Shown here: positions 7,420-16,282 of the stretch, piece by piece | Position numbering within the stretch: position 1 is the first letter of the stretch | Layout: each line of letters opens with the position of its first letter | Source of the DNA: Bacteroidales bacterium | GTDB lineage: Bacteria; Bacteroidota; Bacteroidia; Bacteroidales; Bacteroidaceae | DNA: 64,000 nucleotides | Assembly: GCA_015060865.1 (NCBI GenBank) | Contig: SUXS01000009.1 | Span: 62,001 to 126,000, forward strand | Reading direction: 5' to 3' | Notes under the pieces: generated by a model | What the model was told of the DNA's origin: nothing | The model's database searches: none | What the model saw: the letters and a program-made list of their open reading frames with translations, nothing else | Translations under genes and position numbers: made by a program

Positions 7420-8874
7420 ATGTTATTCAATAGTTTCACTTTTATCGGATTCTTCCTGGTGGTGTTGCTCCTATTGGTGATGGAGCAATTAACGACACGT
7501 CGCGTAGCTGTGCGCAATGCACTGTTGCTCGCGGCAAGCTATGTCTTTTATGGGTGGTTCAATGTGGGCTTCCTACTCATTCTGCTCTATGTAACATTTG
7601 TCAACTACTTTACGGGGTATCTCCTTGCTAAAGTGAAGGCACCGGACAGACAACAGACGACAGATCACGGGCAACGGACAAAGTTGTGTTTGGGTATAGG
7701 CGTGGTGTTGTCGCTGCTTCCCTTGCTCTTCTACAAGTATGCCGCTTTTGTCCTAACCAATGTACAACTCCTATTGGGTGGTGACCCACATACCGACTGG
7801 CTCCAAGGCTTGGCGATGCCCATCGGTATATCGTTCTTCACCTTCCAGGCATTGTCTTACTCTATCGATGTATATCGCGGTAAGATTACCGAGCGTTGCT
7901 CTTTGCCCGACTTCATGCTCTTCGTCTCTTTCTTCCCCACGGTGCTCTCTGGCCCTATCGAGAAGGCACGTAACCTGATCCCTCAGCTTCGTGCATACAA
8001 CCCTCTTTCTGCCAATACCTTCACCGAGGGCGCGGTGACCTTCATCTGGGGTTTGTTCAAGAAGATAGTCATCGCCGACCGTCTGTGTGCCTATGTCGAC
8101 TGGGTATATGCGGGGGCTGAGTACCAGTCGGGTACTACATTGGCCTTGGCTGCTGTGTTCTATAGTATCCAAATCTATTGCGACTTTAGCGGTTACTCCG
8201 ATATGGCATGGGGCGTGGCCAAGGCATTGGGCTTCGATGTGACGCGCAACTTCCGCTTTCCCTACTTTGCTACGACCATCAAGGAGTTTTGGCGCCGTTG
8301 GCACATCTCGCTCACCTCATGGTTCACCGAGTATGTGTACTTCTCGTTGGGTGGCAACCGCGTGCGACTTAAGGCACGTTGGGTGTTCAACATCTCCATG
8401 GTGTTCATCCTGAGTGGTATCTGGCATGGCGCTTCGTGGAACTTCTTATTATGGGGATGCCTGCATGCGGTGTACTATCTTATCGAGTATGCGTGTGGAC
8501 TACATCGTAAGGAATATCAGACTCCTCGCCTGCTCAAGGTCCCGGCAACCCTATTGGTATTCATATTGGTGACTATAGCGTGGATATTCTTCCGTATCGA
8601 GGACTTCGCTACAGCAACCCATGTGGTGAGCAGAATAGTGACCGATATCGCATCGCCTGTGGCGGTAGGTGCATCCACCTTTACCTTTGTGTGTAACATG
8701 ATGTTGGTGGCTATCTTCCTCGTTTTCGATGGAATGCTCTATAAGCACTGTCTCATCCGTGAAGACCACTTTGCTCAGCCCACGCTGATGAACATCGTGT
8801 GGGTGGTGGCTCTGTTGCTGATGTTAGGCCTCTTTAGCGTCTCGGCTGATAACTTTGTGTATTTTCAGTTTTGA
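7420..8874 (+). CDS. MBOAT family O-acyltransferase (AlgI-like)
   Basis: This 484-residue polytopic membrane protein has the MBOAT signatures PIGISFFTFQALSYSID, FWRRWHISLTSWF (about residue 292) and LSGIWHGASWNFLLWG (about residue 333), which carries the invariant histidine. AlgI-type MBOATs pass acetyl groups across the inner membrane for O-acetylation of exported polysaccharide. The SGNH-like protein at 9409 is a natural periplasmic partner, although a broken S23-like gene now separates them. A low-complexity insertion (KAPDRQQTTDHGQRTK) sits in the loop encoded at 7638-7685 and derives from a repetitive DNA tract. Confidence 0.9.
   Translation: MLFNSFTFIGFFLVVLLLLVMEQLTTRRVAVRNALLLAASYVFYGWFNVGFLLILLYVTFVNYFTGYLLAKVKAPDRQQTTDHGQRTKLCLGIGVVLSLLPLLFYKYAAFVLTNVQLLLGGDPHTDWLQGLAMPIGISFFTFQALSYSIDVYRGKITERCSLPDFMLFVSFFPTVLSGPIEKARNLIPQLRAYNPLSANTFTEGAVTFIWGLFKKIVIADRLCAYVDWVYAGAEYQSGTTLALAAVFYSIQIYCDFSGYSDMAWGVAKALGFDVTRNFRFPYFATTIKEFWRRWHISLTSWFTEYVYFSLGGNRVRLKARWVFNISMVFILSGIWHGASWNFLLWGCLHAVYYLIEYACGLHRKEYQTPRLLKVPATLLVFILVTIAWIFFRIEDFATATHVVSRIVTDIASPVAVGASTFTFVCNMMLVAIFLVFDGMLYKHCLIREDHFAQPTLMNIVWVVALLLMLGLFSVSADNFVYFQF
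7644..7682 (+). repeat. Degenerate GACA-rich repeat tract inside the MBOAT gene
   Basis: The tract consists of degenerate copies of units such as GGACAGACAACAGACGACAG and GGGCAACGGACAA. It is kept in frame and encodes the hydrophilic loop DRQQTTDHGQR, unlike the flanking membrane segments. It resembles the short periodic repeats found in spacers elsewhere in this window. Confidence 0.5.
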
Positions 8875-8879
8875 TACTT

Positions 8880-8957
8880 GTTTAGAGTTTAGTGTTTAGA
8901 GTTTAGTGTTTCCAGGCGGATGGCTCTCTAAACTCTACACCCTAAACTCTAAACAAG
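8880..8957. repeat. Long inverted repeat built of TTTAGAGTTTAG units
   Basis: The left arm (8880-8908) is made of TTTAGAGTTTAGTG units. The right arm (8926-8954) reads the same units on the opposite strand (CTCTAAACTCT). The 29-nt arms pair with only a few mismatches around an ~18-nt loop. A further inverted copy lies at 9370-9401, so the same unit brackets the broken four-helix-bundle gene. Confidence 0.7.
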
Positions 8958-8976
8958 ATTAAATAGTTTAGTGGGT

Positions 8977-9389
8977 ATGGAGGAGAAGTCACATTCGTTT
9001 AAGCAACTGAATGCTTATATAAAGGCGAAAGAACTTGTTATAGACATTTATGGTGTTATAAAGATGTTTCCATAGAGGAACGTTATGCGTTAGCTGATCA
9101 ATTGCGTAGAGCAGTTATATCTGTCCCTTCTAACATCGTTGAGGGTATGAACAGAATCTCAGATAAAGAGAAGGCACACTTCCTTGAGATTGCATACGCC
9201 TCACTGATGGAAGTCTATTGTCAGTTAGATATAGCAACAGAGTTAGGTTATATTGATACGGAGAAGAATAAAGAACTGGAGCAGTCTATAAATACCGTTG
9301 CGAAGTTAATCTCAGGTCTCAGACGTTCCACTATAAGCCCTAAACAAGAAAGCAACACTTCGGGTAGAACTCTAAACACTAAACCTTAA
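8977..9389 (+). pseudogene. Frameshifted four-helix-bundle protein (S23/IVP-like)
   Basis: A first frame from ATG 8977 reads MEEKSHSFKQLNAYIKAKE and stops at the TAG at 9073. The continuation lies one frame over from 9072 (IEERYALADQLRRAVISV, then PSNIVEGMNRIS). Together they give the S23 ribosomal-protein/intervening-sequence four-helix family pattern (xFPxEERYxLxxQxRRAxxSxPSNIxEG). One base is missing at about 9070-9073. The last residues (SGRTLNTKP) come from the flanking repeat. The gene sits between an MBOAT and its likely SGNH partner and is bracketed by TTTAGAG-type repeats, as expected for an insertion. It has no link to polysaccharide synthesis. Distinguishing a real mutation from a sequencing error needs read data. 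Confidence 0.75.
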
Positions 9390-9401
9390 ACACTAAACAA
9401 G
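9370..9401. repeat. Downstream copy of the CTCTAAACACTAAAC repeat
   Basis: CTCTAAACACTAAAC-type units are repeated twice in imperfect form just before ATG 9409. They are inverted relative to the left arm at 8880-8908. Confidence 0.65.
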
Positions 9402-9408
9402 AACAAAC

Positions 9409-10302
9409 ATGAAAAAAATAAAAGGTATACTACTAATTATTGTCCTATTTTTCGCTTGCGACTTTGTCGTGGAGCGGGTGATGAAGCATGGTGTAGATGA
9501 GATGTATGGTCTCAACCAGTATGCCGATGTGCTGCTCGTGGGACATTCGCACCTGATGCTGGCTACCGACAAGCAACAGATGGAACGTGATTTGGGGATG
9601 ACGGTGTCGAAATATACGCGTGAGGGGGTCAACGTGTCGGACCGTAAGATGATGATACAGCAGTTCCTCGACTCGGGCTATGGAGACTCGTTGAAGATGG
9701 TGCTCTATGGTGTGGACCTCTGCACCTTCACGGGCGAGGGGCTCAGTGCCAACTCCTATAAGCTGTTCTATCCCTTCATGGACGATGCCAAGATTGGCCG
9801 TTACATCCGTGAGCAGGGCGGGGCGCAGGACTACTGGCTGCACAAGCTGGTGCGCACCATGCGCTATAGTGACGATGGCATGAAGAATGGCGCTGCACGT
9901 GGCTGGCTACACAACTGGAGTAACCTCAAGAATGGGGTTGTCGATGTAGAAGCTTATAAGCAGCGATTGCTTAATGGGGATGAGCGTCATATCCAGATGA
10001 ATCCCGAACTGATGGCCGAGTTCTGTGCCACGATGGATACGTTGACCTCTCGTGGTATCAAGGTCGCTTTGGTGAATACGCCTACCTTGGATCTGCTCAA
10101 TGCCTATGAGCCCGACCGCTATCAGATGATGGTAGACTGGTTTCAGCAGTATGCCGATAGTCTTGACTTGGTGGAGTATTGGGACTTCAATCCCGAGTAT
10201 TCTCGTCGACATGAGTTATTTCATGACCGTTTACATCTGAATGCCAATGGGCAACAGGTGATTAGTCCTGAAATTGTAAGAAAGATAAAAGAAGCATTAT
10301 GA
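9409..10302 (+). CDS. SGNH-hydrolase-like exported protein, MBOAT partner
   Basis: This 297-residue protein has an N-terminal hydrophobic segment (GILLIIVLFFACDFV) that acts as signal or anchor. LLVGHSHLMLATD (about residues 43-55) carries the serine of the first SGNH block. The C-terminal HDRLHLNANGQQ supplies the D-x-x-H block. The layout resembles AlgJ/AlgX/DUF1574-type proteins that work with MBOAT enzymes to O-acetylate polysaccharide in the periplasm. The MBOAT gene is just upstream across the S23-like pseudogene. Its stop overlaps the next start by four bases. Deacetylase activity is the alternative. Confidence 0.7.
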   Translation: MKKIKGILLIIVLFFACDFVVERVMKHGVDEMYGLNQYADVLLVGHSHLMLATDKQQMERDLGMTVSKYTREGVNVSDRKMMIQQFLDSGYGDSLKMVLYGVDLCTFTGEGLSANSYKLFYPFMDDAKIGRYIREQGGAQDYWLHKLVRTMRYSDDGMKNGAARGWLHNWSNLKNGVVDVEAYKQRLLNGDERHIQMNPELMAEFCATMDTLTSRGIKVALVNTPTLDLLNAYEPDRYQMMVDWFQQYADSLDLVEYWDFNPEYSRRHELFHDRLHLNANGQQVISPEIVRKIKEAL

Positions 10303-11483
10303 ACTATTTTAATCAGTGTCTCCGATTTGCTAAGTCTGGGGGAATATGCGGCGTATTGTTGTTGATTAGGCCCTTGATATATCTTCTGTTTTCACGACGA
10401 AGAGATTTGGATGCCTATTCTTCCATTGACTTTTCTGCATTGGTCTTTATAGCCTACGCGTTTGTCTGCTTTATCGTGGCATGGAAGTCGTTGTATAAAT
10501 CAAAATCTCCTTTTGGTCGAATTTTGATGACAAAGACTCCACTTGTATGGTTTATTGTATTTACTATATATGGAGGAATCAGTATGCTGTGGAGTGTTAG
10601 CTTTACCCTTACTGCATTTCGCGCCTTTGAGTGCATGGCTATGATTTTGTTGATAGTGGCCATTATGCAGTCTTTATTTACCACATGTAGAACTGATAAG
10701 ATTATCGATTGGGTAATTTTGTATGTTGTAGTCGAGATTCTTTTTAGCCTACTGCGTACGTTGCGTTGGACAACGAGCCCATCTGCCTTGCTTGAGTCGT
10801 CCCAAATGATGAGTACGGTATTTTTCTTCTTGGCACTCTATTATCCGAGGAAACGATGGTACCACTATCTAATAATGGTAATGGCTCTCTTCTCTGGCTC
10901 TACTGTGGCCTATATCGGGATGGCAGCTGGAAGTATTAGTGTGCTGTGGACGAATACGAAACATAAGGTACCAATCTTTTTAGGTGTATTAGCAGTGGCA
11001 ACGACTATTGTTGTCATAGGTCCAGAGAAGGTGCTGAAAGAAACAGTTTTTCACGATAAGGAATCTGTCTCATTGGAAGAAACAAGTGGTAGAGATAAAC
11101 TAATGGAAGTTGCAATTGAAACAATGGAAACTCATCCGTGGGGACTCGGTTTTTTTGCTGGGGAGCCTGACGTCTTGTATTCTCGTGGACTGGGTGCGAT
11201 TAATGCTCATAATTCTTTGTTTAGCGCAGGTATTGGTCTTGGTTATATCGGTGTATTGGTTATGGGAATATTCTTAATAAGGATGTTTTTTACAGTTTTC
11301 AGTCGAAAGATACCGATACAATATCGAGCACCGTTGATTGGTTGTTTCTTTGTCGGGTTCTTGCATTGTATGGGTAACCCCGCATTGGGCTCCCGTGTGT
11401 TTGGTGCATGGATTCCTGTGACCTTCTTATTTACATTAATATGTAGTTTCTATGTGTATGGAAGATACGCAAAGAAAGTTTAA
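10299..11483 (+). CDS. O-antigen ligase/polymerase family membrane protein (Wzy- or WaaL-like)
   Basis: This 394-residue protein has about ten hydrophobic segments and one large periplasmic loop towards the C-terminus. The loop contains GRDKLMEVAIETM, then HPWGLGFFAGEP and INAHNSLFSAGIGLGY, the arrangement typical of the Wzy_C/O-antigen-ligase family. In a capsule locus the likely role is polymerisation of the exported repeat unit (Wzy). Ligase activity is possible but less expected inside a biosynthetic cluster. Confidence 0.82.
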   Translation: MNYFNQCLRFAKSGGICGVLLLIRPLIYLLFSRRRDLDAYSSIDFSALVFIAYAFVCFIVAWKSLYKSKSPFGRILMTKTPLVWFIVFTIYGGISMLWSVSFTLTAFRAFECMAMILLIVAIMQSLFTTCRTDKIIDWVILYVVVEILFSLLRTLRWTTSPSALLESSQMMSTVFFFLALYYPRKRWYHYLIMVMALFSGSTVAYIGMAAGSISVLWTNTKHKVPIFLGVLAVATTIVVIGPEKVLKETVFHDKESVSLEETSGRDKLMEVAIETMETHPWGLGFFAGEPDVLYSRGLGAINAHNSLFSAGIGLGYIGVLVMGIFLIRMFFTVFSRKIPIQYRAPLIGCFFVGFLHCMGNPALGSRVFGAWIPVTFLFTLICSFYVYGRYAKKV

Positions 11484-11502
11484 CTCTTAAAATCCTTGTT
11501 TT

Positions 11503-12663
11503 ATGAATAGTAAAAAAGTGTTGTGGGTCAATCCCTCGTTTTTGGATTATAGGATTCCGTTGTATGCTAATTTGAAGGATAAATGTGATGACGAGTTTTA
11601 TTTGCTCTATAGTAAAAGTCGAGTTCCTCAACGTTGTCATGACAAAATCATTGAAATACTAAAGGATAAAGCTTTATACATTGAGAATGAAAAAATCCTT
11701 AAATTTAAGTCTGAGTATATTTATGCGAATAAAGGAATCCGTATACCATTCCCTAAAGGATTGTATGCTAAAATAAAAAAAACGAAACCTAATCTAATTA
11801 TCGCTGAAGGTTTCTTCCAGTTCACTCCATGGGCGGTGTGGTATTCTTTTATTCATCGTATACCTTTGCTCATAGCATATGAGCGTACAGCACATACGGA
11901 ACGCAATTGCCCTCTGTGGCGTAGACTGTATCGGCGCTTTATTGGCCTTTTTGTTGATGGATATATAGTGAATGGGCAATTGACAAAGGAGTATTTAGTG
12001 TCTCAAGGAGTGAAGCCTGAGAATATTTTTACTGGAGGAATGTGCGCTGATAGTCATGGACTTGCTCAAAAAGTAAAGGATATGTTGCCCATGGAAAAAG
12101 TGGCTATGAGAGAATCTATAATCAGTAAAGAATGTCATGGACTCTTGTATATATTTGTGGGGCAGATGATACCAAGGAAGGGGGTATCTCAACTTCTTGA
12201 AGCATGGAACTTACATTGCGAGAGATATCCTGAAGATAGATTGTTACTGGTTGGAAATGGTGTGCAATTACCTGAGTTCCTTGAAAAATATGGTGACAAT
12301 AAAACAATCATATTTACATCTAATGTAGATTATTCAGAAATATACAAGTATTATGCCATTTCTGACGTTTTCATTATTCCCACTTTAGAGGATAATTGGA
12401 GTTTGGTTGTACCTGAAGCTATGGCATGTGGATTGCCTATTGCGTGCTCTATCTATAATGGATGCTATCCTGAATTGGTGAAGAAAGATGAGAATGGCAT
12501 TACTTTTGACCCTTTGAACAGAGATAATATACTTGAAACGTTGGCCTATTTCCATACACAAGACCTTCAGGAGATGGGAAAGAGGTCAATTGAGATTGAA
12601 AGAGAATATAATCCAGAGAATACGGCAGAAAAGATCATTTCTGCAGTGAACAGATATTTTTAA
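11503..12663 (+). CDS. Family 4 glycosyltransferase
   Basis: This 386-residue GT-B fold protein has an unusual N-terminus (KVLWVNPSFLDYRIPLYANL), seen in a subfamily of capsule GT4 enzymes. The C-terminal half has FVGQMIPRKGVSQLLEAW and the donor-binding stretch VPEAMACGLPIACSIYNGC with the E-x7-E-like acidic pair. There is no membrane segment. It lies 19 bases after the polymerase and 11 before the ATP-grasp protein. Sugar specificity is unknown. Confidence 0.88.
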   Translation: MNSKKVLWVNPSFLDYRIPLYANLKDKCDDEFYLLYSKSRVPQRCHDKIIEILKDKALYIENEKILKFKSEYIYANKGIRIPFPKGLYAKIKKTKPNLIIAEGFFQFTPWAVWYSFIHRIPLLIAYERTAHTERNCPLWRRLYRRFIGLFVDGYIVNGQLTKEYLVSQGVKPENIFTGGMCADSHGLAQKVKDMLPMEKVAMRESIISKECHGLLYIFVGQMIPRKGVSQLLEAWNLHCERYPEDRLLLVGNGVQLPEFLEKYGDNKTIIFTSNVDYSEIYKYYAISDVFIIPTLEDNWSLVVPEAMACGLPIACSIYNGCYPELVKKDENGITFDPLNRDNILETLAYFHTQDLQEMGKRSIEIEREYNPENTAEKIISAVNRYF

Positions 12664-12674
12664 TGTGACATCCT

Positions 12675-13562
12675 ATGTACGAGAACAATTTAATCAAAAG
12701 GGTCAGTTATAAGTTCTTTGATCTCCTGCCCGATAAGCTCTTTATACAGCTCAAGTTCTTTAAGAATTTTCATCGATTCCCCAACTTGAAGAATCCACAA
12801 ACTTTTAGTGAGAAGATTCAATGGCTCAAATTGTATGATCGTAACCCTCGCTACACGAATTTGGTGGATAAGTATGAGGTGAAAAAGATCGTGGCAGACC
12901 TTATCGGAGAACAATATATCATCCCTACATTGGGGGTATGGAACAATGCTGATGAGATTGATTACGATGCACTGCCCAATCAGTTTGTGCTGAAGGCAAC
13001 TCATGATAGTGGACGAATTATTATTTGTAAGGATAAATCAAAGTTGGATAAAGAGTGGGCACGGAAGGAGATGGCGAAATCGTTGGAGCGTGACTTCTAT
13101 GCGCTCACGCGTGAGTGGCCCTATAAAAATGTCCATAGAAGAATTATCGCGGAATTGTATATGGAGAATCCCCAAGATCCTGGTAGGGATTTGTCAGATT
13201 ATAAATTCTTCTGTTTTGATGGAATTCCACATTATTGTCAAGTAATACGAAATCGCTCAAGTAAGGAGACGATAGATTTTTATGATATGCAATGGAATCA
13301 TATGCCATTTGTTGGGCTTAATCCTGTAGTCTCTAATGGGCTTAATCCTGTAGAACGGCCAACATGTTTAGATGAAATGGTTGATGTTTGTACTAAATTG
13401 TCTAAAGGCTTCGCTTTTTCTAGAGTTGATTTATATGTTATTGACGATAAGGTGTATTTTGGAGAGATTACTTTTTATCCAGCAAGTGGAATGGGAGTCT
13501 TTACTCCTGTTGAATGGAATATTAAGTTGGGTGATTTGATAAAATTACCAATTGAGGAATAA
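12675..13562 (+). CDS. TupA-like ATP-grasp family protein
   Basis: This 295-residue protein is recognised by NPQTFSEKIQWLKLYDRNP near the N-terminus, LVDKYEVKKIVADLIGEQY, FVLKATHDSGRIIICKDK, DYKFFCFDG and a C-terminal RVDLYVIDDKVYFGEITF. These are hallmarks of the TupA-like ATP-grasp proteins frequent in polysaccharide loci. The family is named after teichuronopeptide synthesis, so an amide-forming decoration of the polysaccharide is conceivable, but the function is not established. A 24-bp tandem duplication at 13314-13353 inserts a second GLNPV element (GLNPVVSNGLNPVERP). Confidence 0.8.
   Translation: MYENNLIKRVSYKFFDLLPDKLFIQLKFFKNFHRFPNLKNPQTFSEKIQWLKLYDRNPRYTNLVDKYEVKKIVADLIGEQYIIPTLGVWNNADEIDYDALPNQFVLKATHDSGRIIICKDKSKLDKEWARKEMAKSLERDFYALTREWPYKNVHRRIIAELYMENPQDPGRDLSDYKFFCFDGIPHYCQVIRNRSSKETIDFYDMQWNHMPFVGLNPVVSNGLNPVERPTCLDEMVDVCTKLSKGFAFSRVDLYVIDDKVYFGEITFYPASGMGVFTPVEWNIKLGDLIKLPIEE
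13314..13353 (+). repeat. 24-bp-period direct repeat within the ATP-grasp gene
   Basis: The 16-mer GGGCTTAATCCTGTAG occurs at 13314-13329 and again at 13338-13353. It keeps frame and adds eight residues. Confidence 0.8.
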
Positions 13563-13584
13563 TAGTAAATAACTGAATCTATTT

Positions 13585-14766
13585 ATGAAAATCTTATATA
13601 TCCATAACGACTATGCTCGTCCGAGTGGCGAGGAGCATGCCTCGGGGGAGATCGCTAACCTATTGGTGGAGCATGGGCACGAAGTGAGATGGTTTAAGCG
13701 TAGCTCGGCGGAGATTGAAGGTAGTATCTTGGGGCAAATCAAGGCGTTCTTCGCTGGAGTGTATAATCCCTCGAGTGCAAAGGCTTTGCACAAAGTGTTG
13801 CGTGAATACCAACCGGATATCGTGCAGGTACAGAATCTCTATCCGTTGATATCTACATCTATTTTCAAAACATTGCGTAGATATGGTGCCCCCGTTGTTA
13901 TGCGTTGCCCCAACTACCGCTTGTTCTGCCCCAATGGGCTATGTCTCGACAGCAGGGGAGAGGTGTGTGAGAAATGTTGGGGTAGAGGGAGAGAGTTTTG
14001 GTGTGTACGTAAGAATTGCGTAAATAGCTTCTTCAAAAGCCTTGGGTACGCAGTGCGTAATGCCTATGCTCGTATCACAGGAGATATCCGCAACGGAGTG
14101 GATGTGTTTATCGTGCAATCAGAATTTCAGAAACGTAAATTTGAGTCACAAGGTGTTCCTGCTCATCGTATCGGTATTCTTCCTGGCATAGCGCCTGTGG
14201 TGAGCGATGTCGCTCACGATGTGGCGATGGGTGACTATGTTACCTTTGTTGGTCGTGTGAGTGCCGAAAAGGGTATCTATGAGTTTATCGATGCGGCGCG
14301 TGCTTTACCTCATATTCCCTTCAAGGTGGCAGGTAACTTGGATGCCTCGTTCAAGATGCCACATGACCTCCCAAGTAATGTCGAATTTGTAGGTTTCTAC
14401 AAGGGTGATGCACTCAACGAACTCTACTTGAGGTCTCGCATTATTGTAGTGCCCAGCAAATGGTATGAAGGCTTTCCGAACGTTATCGTACGGGCTATGC
14501 TGCTAAAGCGTCCTGTGATAACAACCAATATTGGGGCCATGCAGTCTATTATCGATCACGAGAAGAATGGCTTGCTTGTGCCTCCTGCCGACTCAAAGGC
14601 CCTCACTGAAGCTGTCAATAAGTTATGGGGCGATGTGGCTCTCTGCACTGCAATGGGCATTGATGGCAAAGCAAAAGCTGATGCACTCTATTCGCGTGAG
14701 GAAATCTATAAATCGCTAATGGGGATATATGAGCAGGCTTTGGTAAATAGTCGCAAATCAAAATAG
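13585..14766 (+). CDS. Family 4 glycosyltransferase with cysteine-rich insert
   Basis: This 393-residue GT-B protein starts MKILYIHNDYARPSGEEHAS and has a cysteine-rich segment (about residues 108-150) with CPNYRLFCPNGLC, CEKCWGRG and CVRKNC, typical of one GT4 subgroup and possibly metal-binding. The C-terminal domain has FVGRVSAEKGIYEFIDAA and VPSKWYEGFPNVIVRAM, the donor-binding acidic motif. It is more GC-rich than the two genes before it. It is probably another repeat-unit transferase of the capsule. Confidence 0.88.
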   Translation: MKILYIHNDYARPSGEEHASGEIANLLVEHGHEVRWFKRSSAEIEGSILGQIKAFFAGVYNPSSAKALHKVLREYQPDIVQVQNLYPLISTSIFKTLRRYGAPVVMRCPNYRLFCPNGLCLDSRGEVCEKCWGRGREFWCVRKNCVNSFFKSLGYAVRNAYARITGDIRNGVDVFIVQSEFQKRKFESQGVPAHRIGILPGIAPVVSDVAHDVAMGDYVTFVGRVSAEKGIYEFIDAARALPHIPFKVAGNLDASFKMPHDLPSNVEFVGFYKGDALNELYLRSRIIVVPSKWYEGFPNVIVRAMLLKRPVITTNIGAMQSIIDHEKNGLLVPPADSKALTEAVNKLWGDVALCTAMGIDGKAKADALYSREEIYKSLMGIYEQALVNSRKSK

Positions 14767-14778
14767 GGAATATAGGAT

Positions 14779-15785
14779 ATGGATGTAATAAAGCAAATGC
14801 CGAAGCAACGGCAAAGCAATTTTGAACTATTGCGCATCGTGTCAATGATGTTGGTATTATTATGCCATTATGTGCCGACACGCAATTTGGTATGGATGAA
14901 CTTTCTGTAGGGGGAGGGGTGTATCTTAATCTGTGGCTAAGAAGCCTGTCTATTGTTTGTGTACATTGTTTTATTTTGATATCGGGATGGTTTGGGATTA
15001 AGTATAAGATAAAGTCCTTGACTAATCTCTTGTTTCAAATGCTGTTCTGGTGTATCGCTTGTATTGCAATAGCTGTAATCATTACAGGAGACTTGTCTCC
15101 ACTTCCTTCAGTGAAGACTTTTTTAAGTACGATTGTATATGGATGGTTCCCTGAATCATATCTGATATTATTCTTTGTATCTCCAATCTTAAATGCTTTT
15201 ATAAATTCATGTAATGAGAAGGAACTCGGAAGATATATCATTTATTTCTATATCTTGAGTAGCATTGGAGGATATTTGTTGGGATGGTATGAATATAAAG
15301 CAGGAATGAGTGCTTTAAGCTTGTGTGGATTATATCTCATTGGTGCCTATTTGAAGAGAAGTAGCCTTAAGATATTTTCATTACAAGCCAAATATGATAT
15401 GATGATTTATCTTGGATTGGGCTTTATGATGGTCGTTCTAAACTTAGTATTACTACGTATAGGAATATCTTCTTCACCTTATGGATATCTTAATCCTATC
15501 GTAATTTTGATGGCAATCTATTTATTTCTATTCTTTAAAAAGTTAGAGATAAAGCATAATAAAATCATCAATTTCTTTTCAGCTTCAGCTTTCTCTGTAT
15601 ACCTGTTTCATTGTAACATCTATCTGGGTGATAAGATAAGTGGAATGTGGAGAGATATAAATCTGCACTTTGGAGTATTCAGTTCGTTAATTGTAGCGAT
15701 AGTATCTTTTGTTCTGATTTATTTATTCTGTACGTTGATAGATCAGATACGTATATGGGTATATAATCGTTGGGTTATGAAATAG
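14779..15785 (+). pseudogene. Acyltransferase-3 family protein, frameshifted near the N-terminus
   Basis: ATG 14779 opens MDVIKQMPKQRQSNFELLRI, then VSMMLVLLCHYVPTR, the normal start of this family with its histidine in the first helix. That frame stops at the TAG at 14908. The rest of the protein (NLWLRSLSIVCVHCFILISG onward, about 300 residues with nine or so hydrophobic segments) is in the frame one base back. One base appears lost between about 14870 and 14907. A G5-A-G4 run lies at 14910-14919, but slippage there cannot bypass the TAG, so the lesion is upstream of it. Translation from the ATG at 14862 would lack the first helix and is probably inactive. Confidence 0.75.
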
Positions 15786-15828
15786 AACCTTTGGCATAGA
15801 AGATTGTATATATGAAATCGAGTATAAA

Positions 15829-15866
15829 AGACCGCAGGTGGAAACATCTGCGGTCTTTGTGTTTTT
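15829..15866 (+). terminator. Rho-independent terminator
   Basis: Nine-base stem AGACCGCAG / CTGCGGTCT around a 10-base loop, followed by TTGTGTTTTT. It ends the polysaccharide transcript after the second acyltransferase. Confidence 0.8.
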
Positions 15867-16219
15867 GATGAGGGATGCTGATTTCTATTTACTCTTTCTG
15901 CTGATAGATACTGTTTCAGAAAGTGGATGTTTACCTTTCTCTTGTCCTTCAAAGGTAATGAATGTTCCTGAGATAGGCTATGGATAGTGCCTAAAGTTTT
16001 TCATTTTCACGTGGGTTAGGGTCTTGTTTGAGGGTGTTTGATGTAGTAACATTGTGGTGAGAAATGAGCGGTGAGTTGTGAGTGATGAAAGTGAAAACTG
16101 TAATAAGAAGGATAAAGACTATGAAAAGATTTTTGATGCAAGTGATGGAGTGGCTGAGAAGAGGAGTAACAGCCATAAAGAGTGACAAGGGAATAGTGAA
16201 AAGGTAAAGTACACTGAGC
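15867..16219. other. Intergenic stretch with possible gene debris
   Basis: No convincing gene is present. On the minus strand, 15991 down to 15888 reads PISGTFITFEGQEKGKHPLS then ETVSISRKSK and a stop, which may be the 3' end of a lost gene. A 28-codon frame at 16121-16207 (MKRFLMQVMEWLRRGVTAIK) has AAGGAT upstream but no recognised family. A small palindrome, GTACAC-N5-GTGTAC, lies at about 16209-16225. Confidence 0.4.
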
Positions 16220-16282
16220 GTGTACGAAAACGATGATGAAAACCAACATCGAACTTATGGTAGACAGTTTTCATCTAAAGAA

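Noticed and set aside
8977-9389. The four-helix-bundle gene as a DGR accessory protein (Avd)
   Set aside because: Avd has a similar fold, but this protein has S23-type motifs, is frameshifted, and has no reverse transcriptase or template repeat nearby; it lies 50 kb from the candidate variable region.
14910-14919. G5-A-G4 run as the phase-variation switch of the frameshifted acyltransferase
   Set aside because: The stop codon TAG at 14908 uses the first G of the run, so changing the run length cannot restore the upstream frame.
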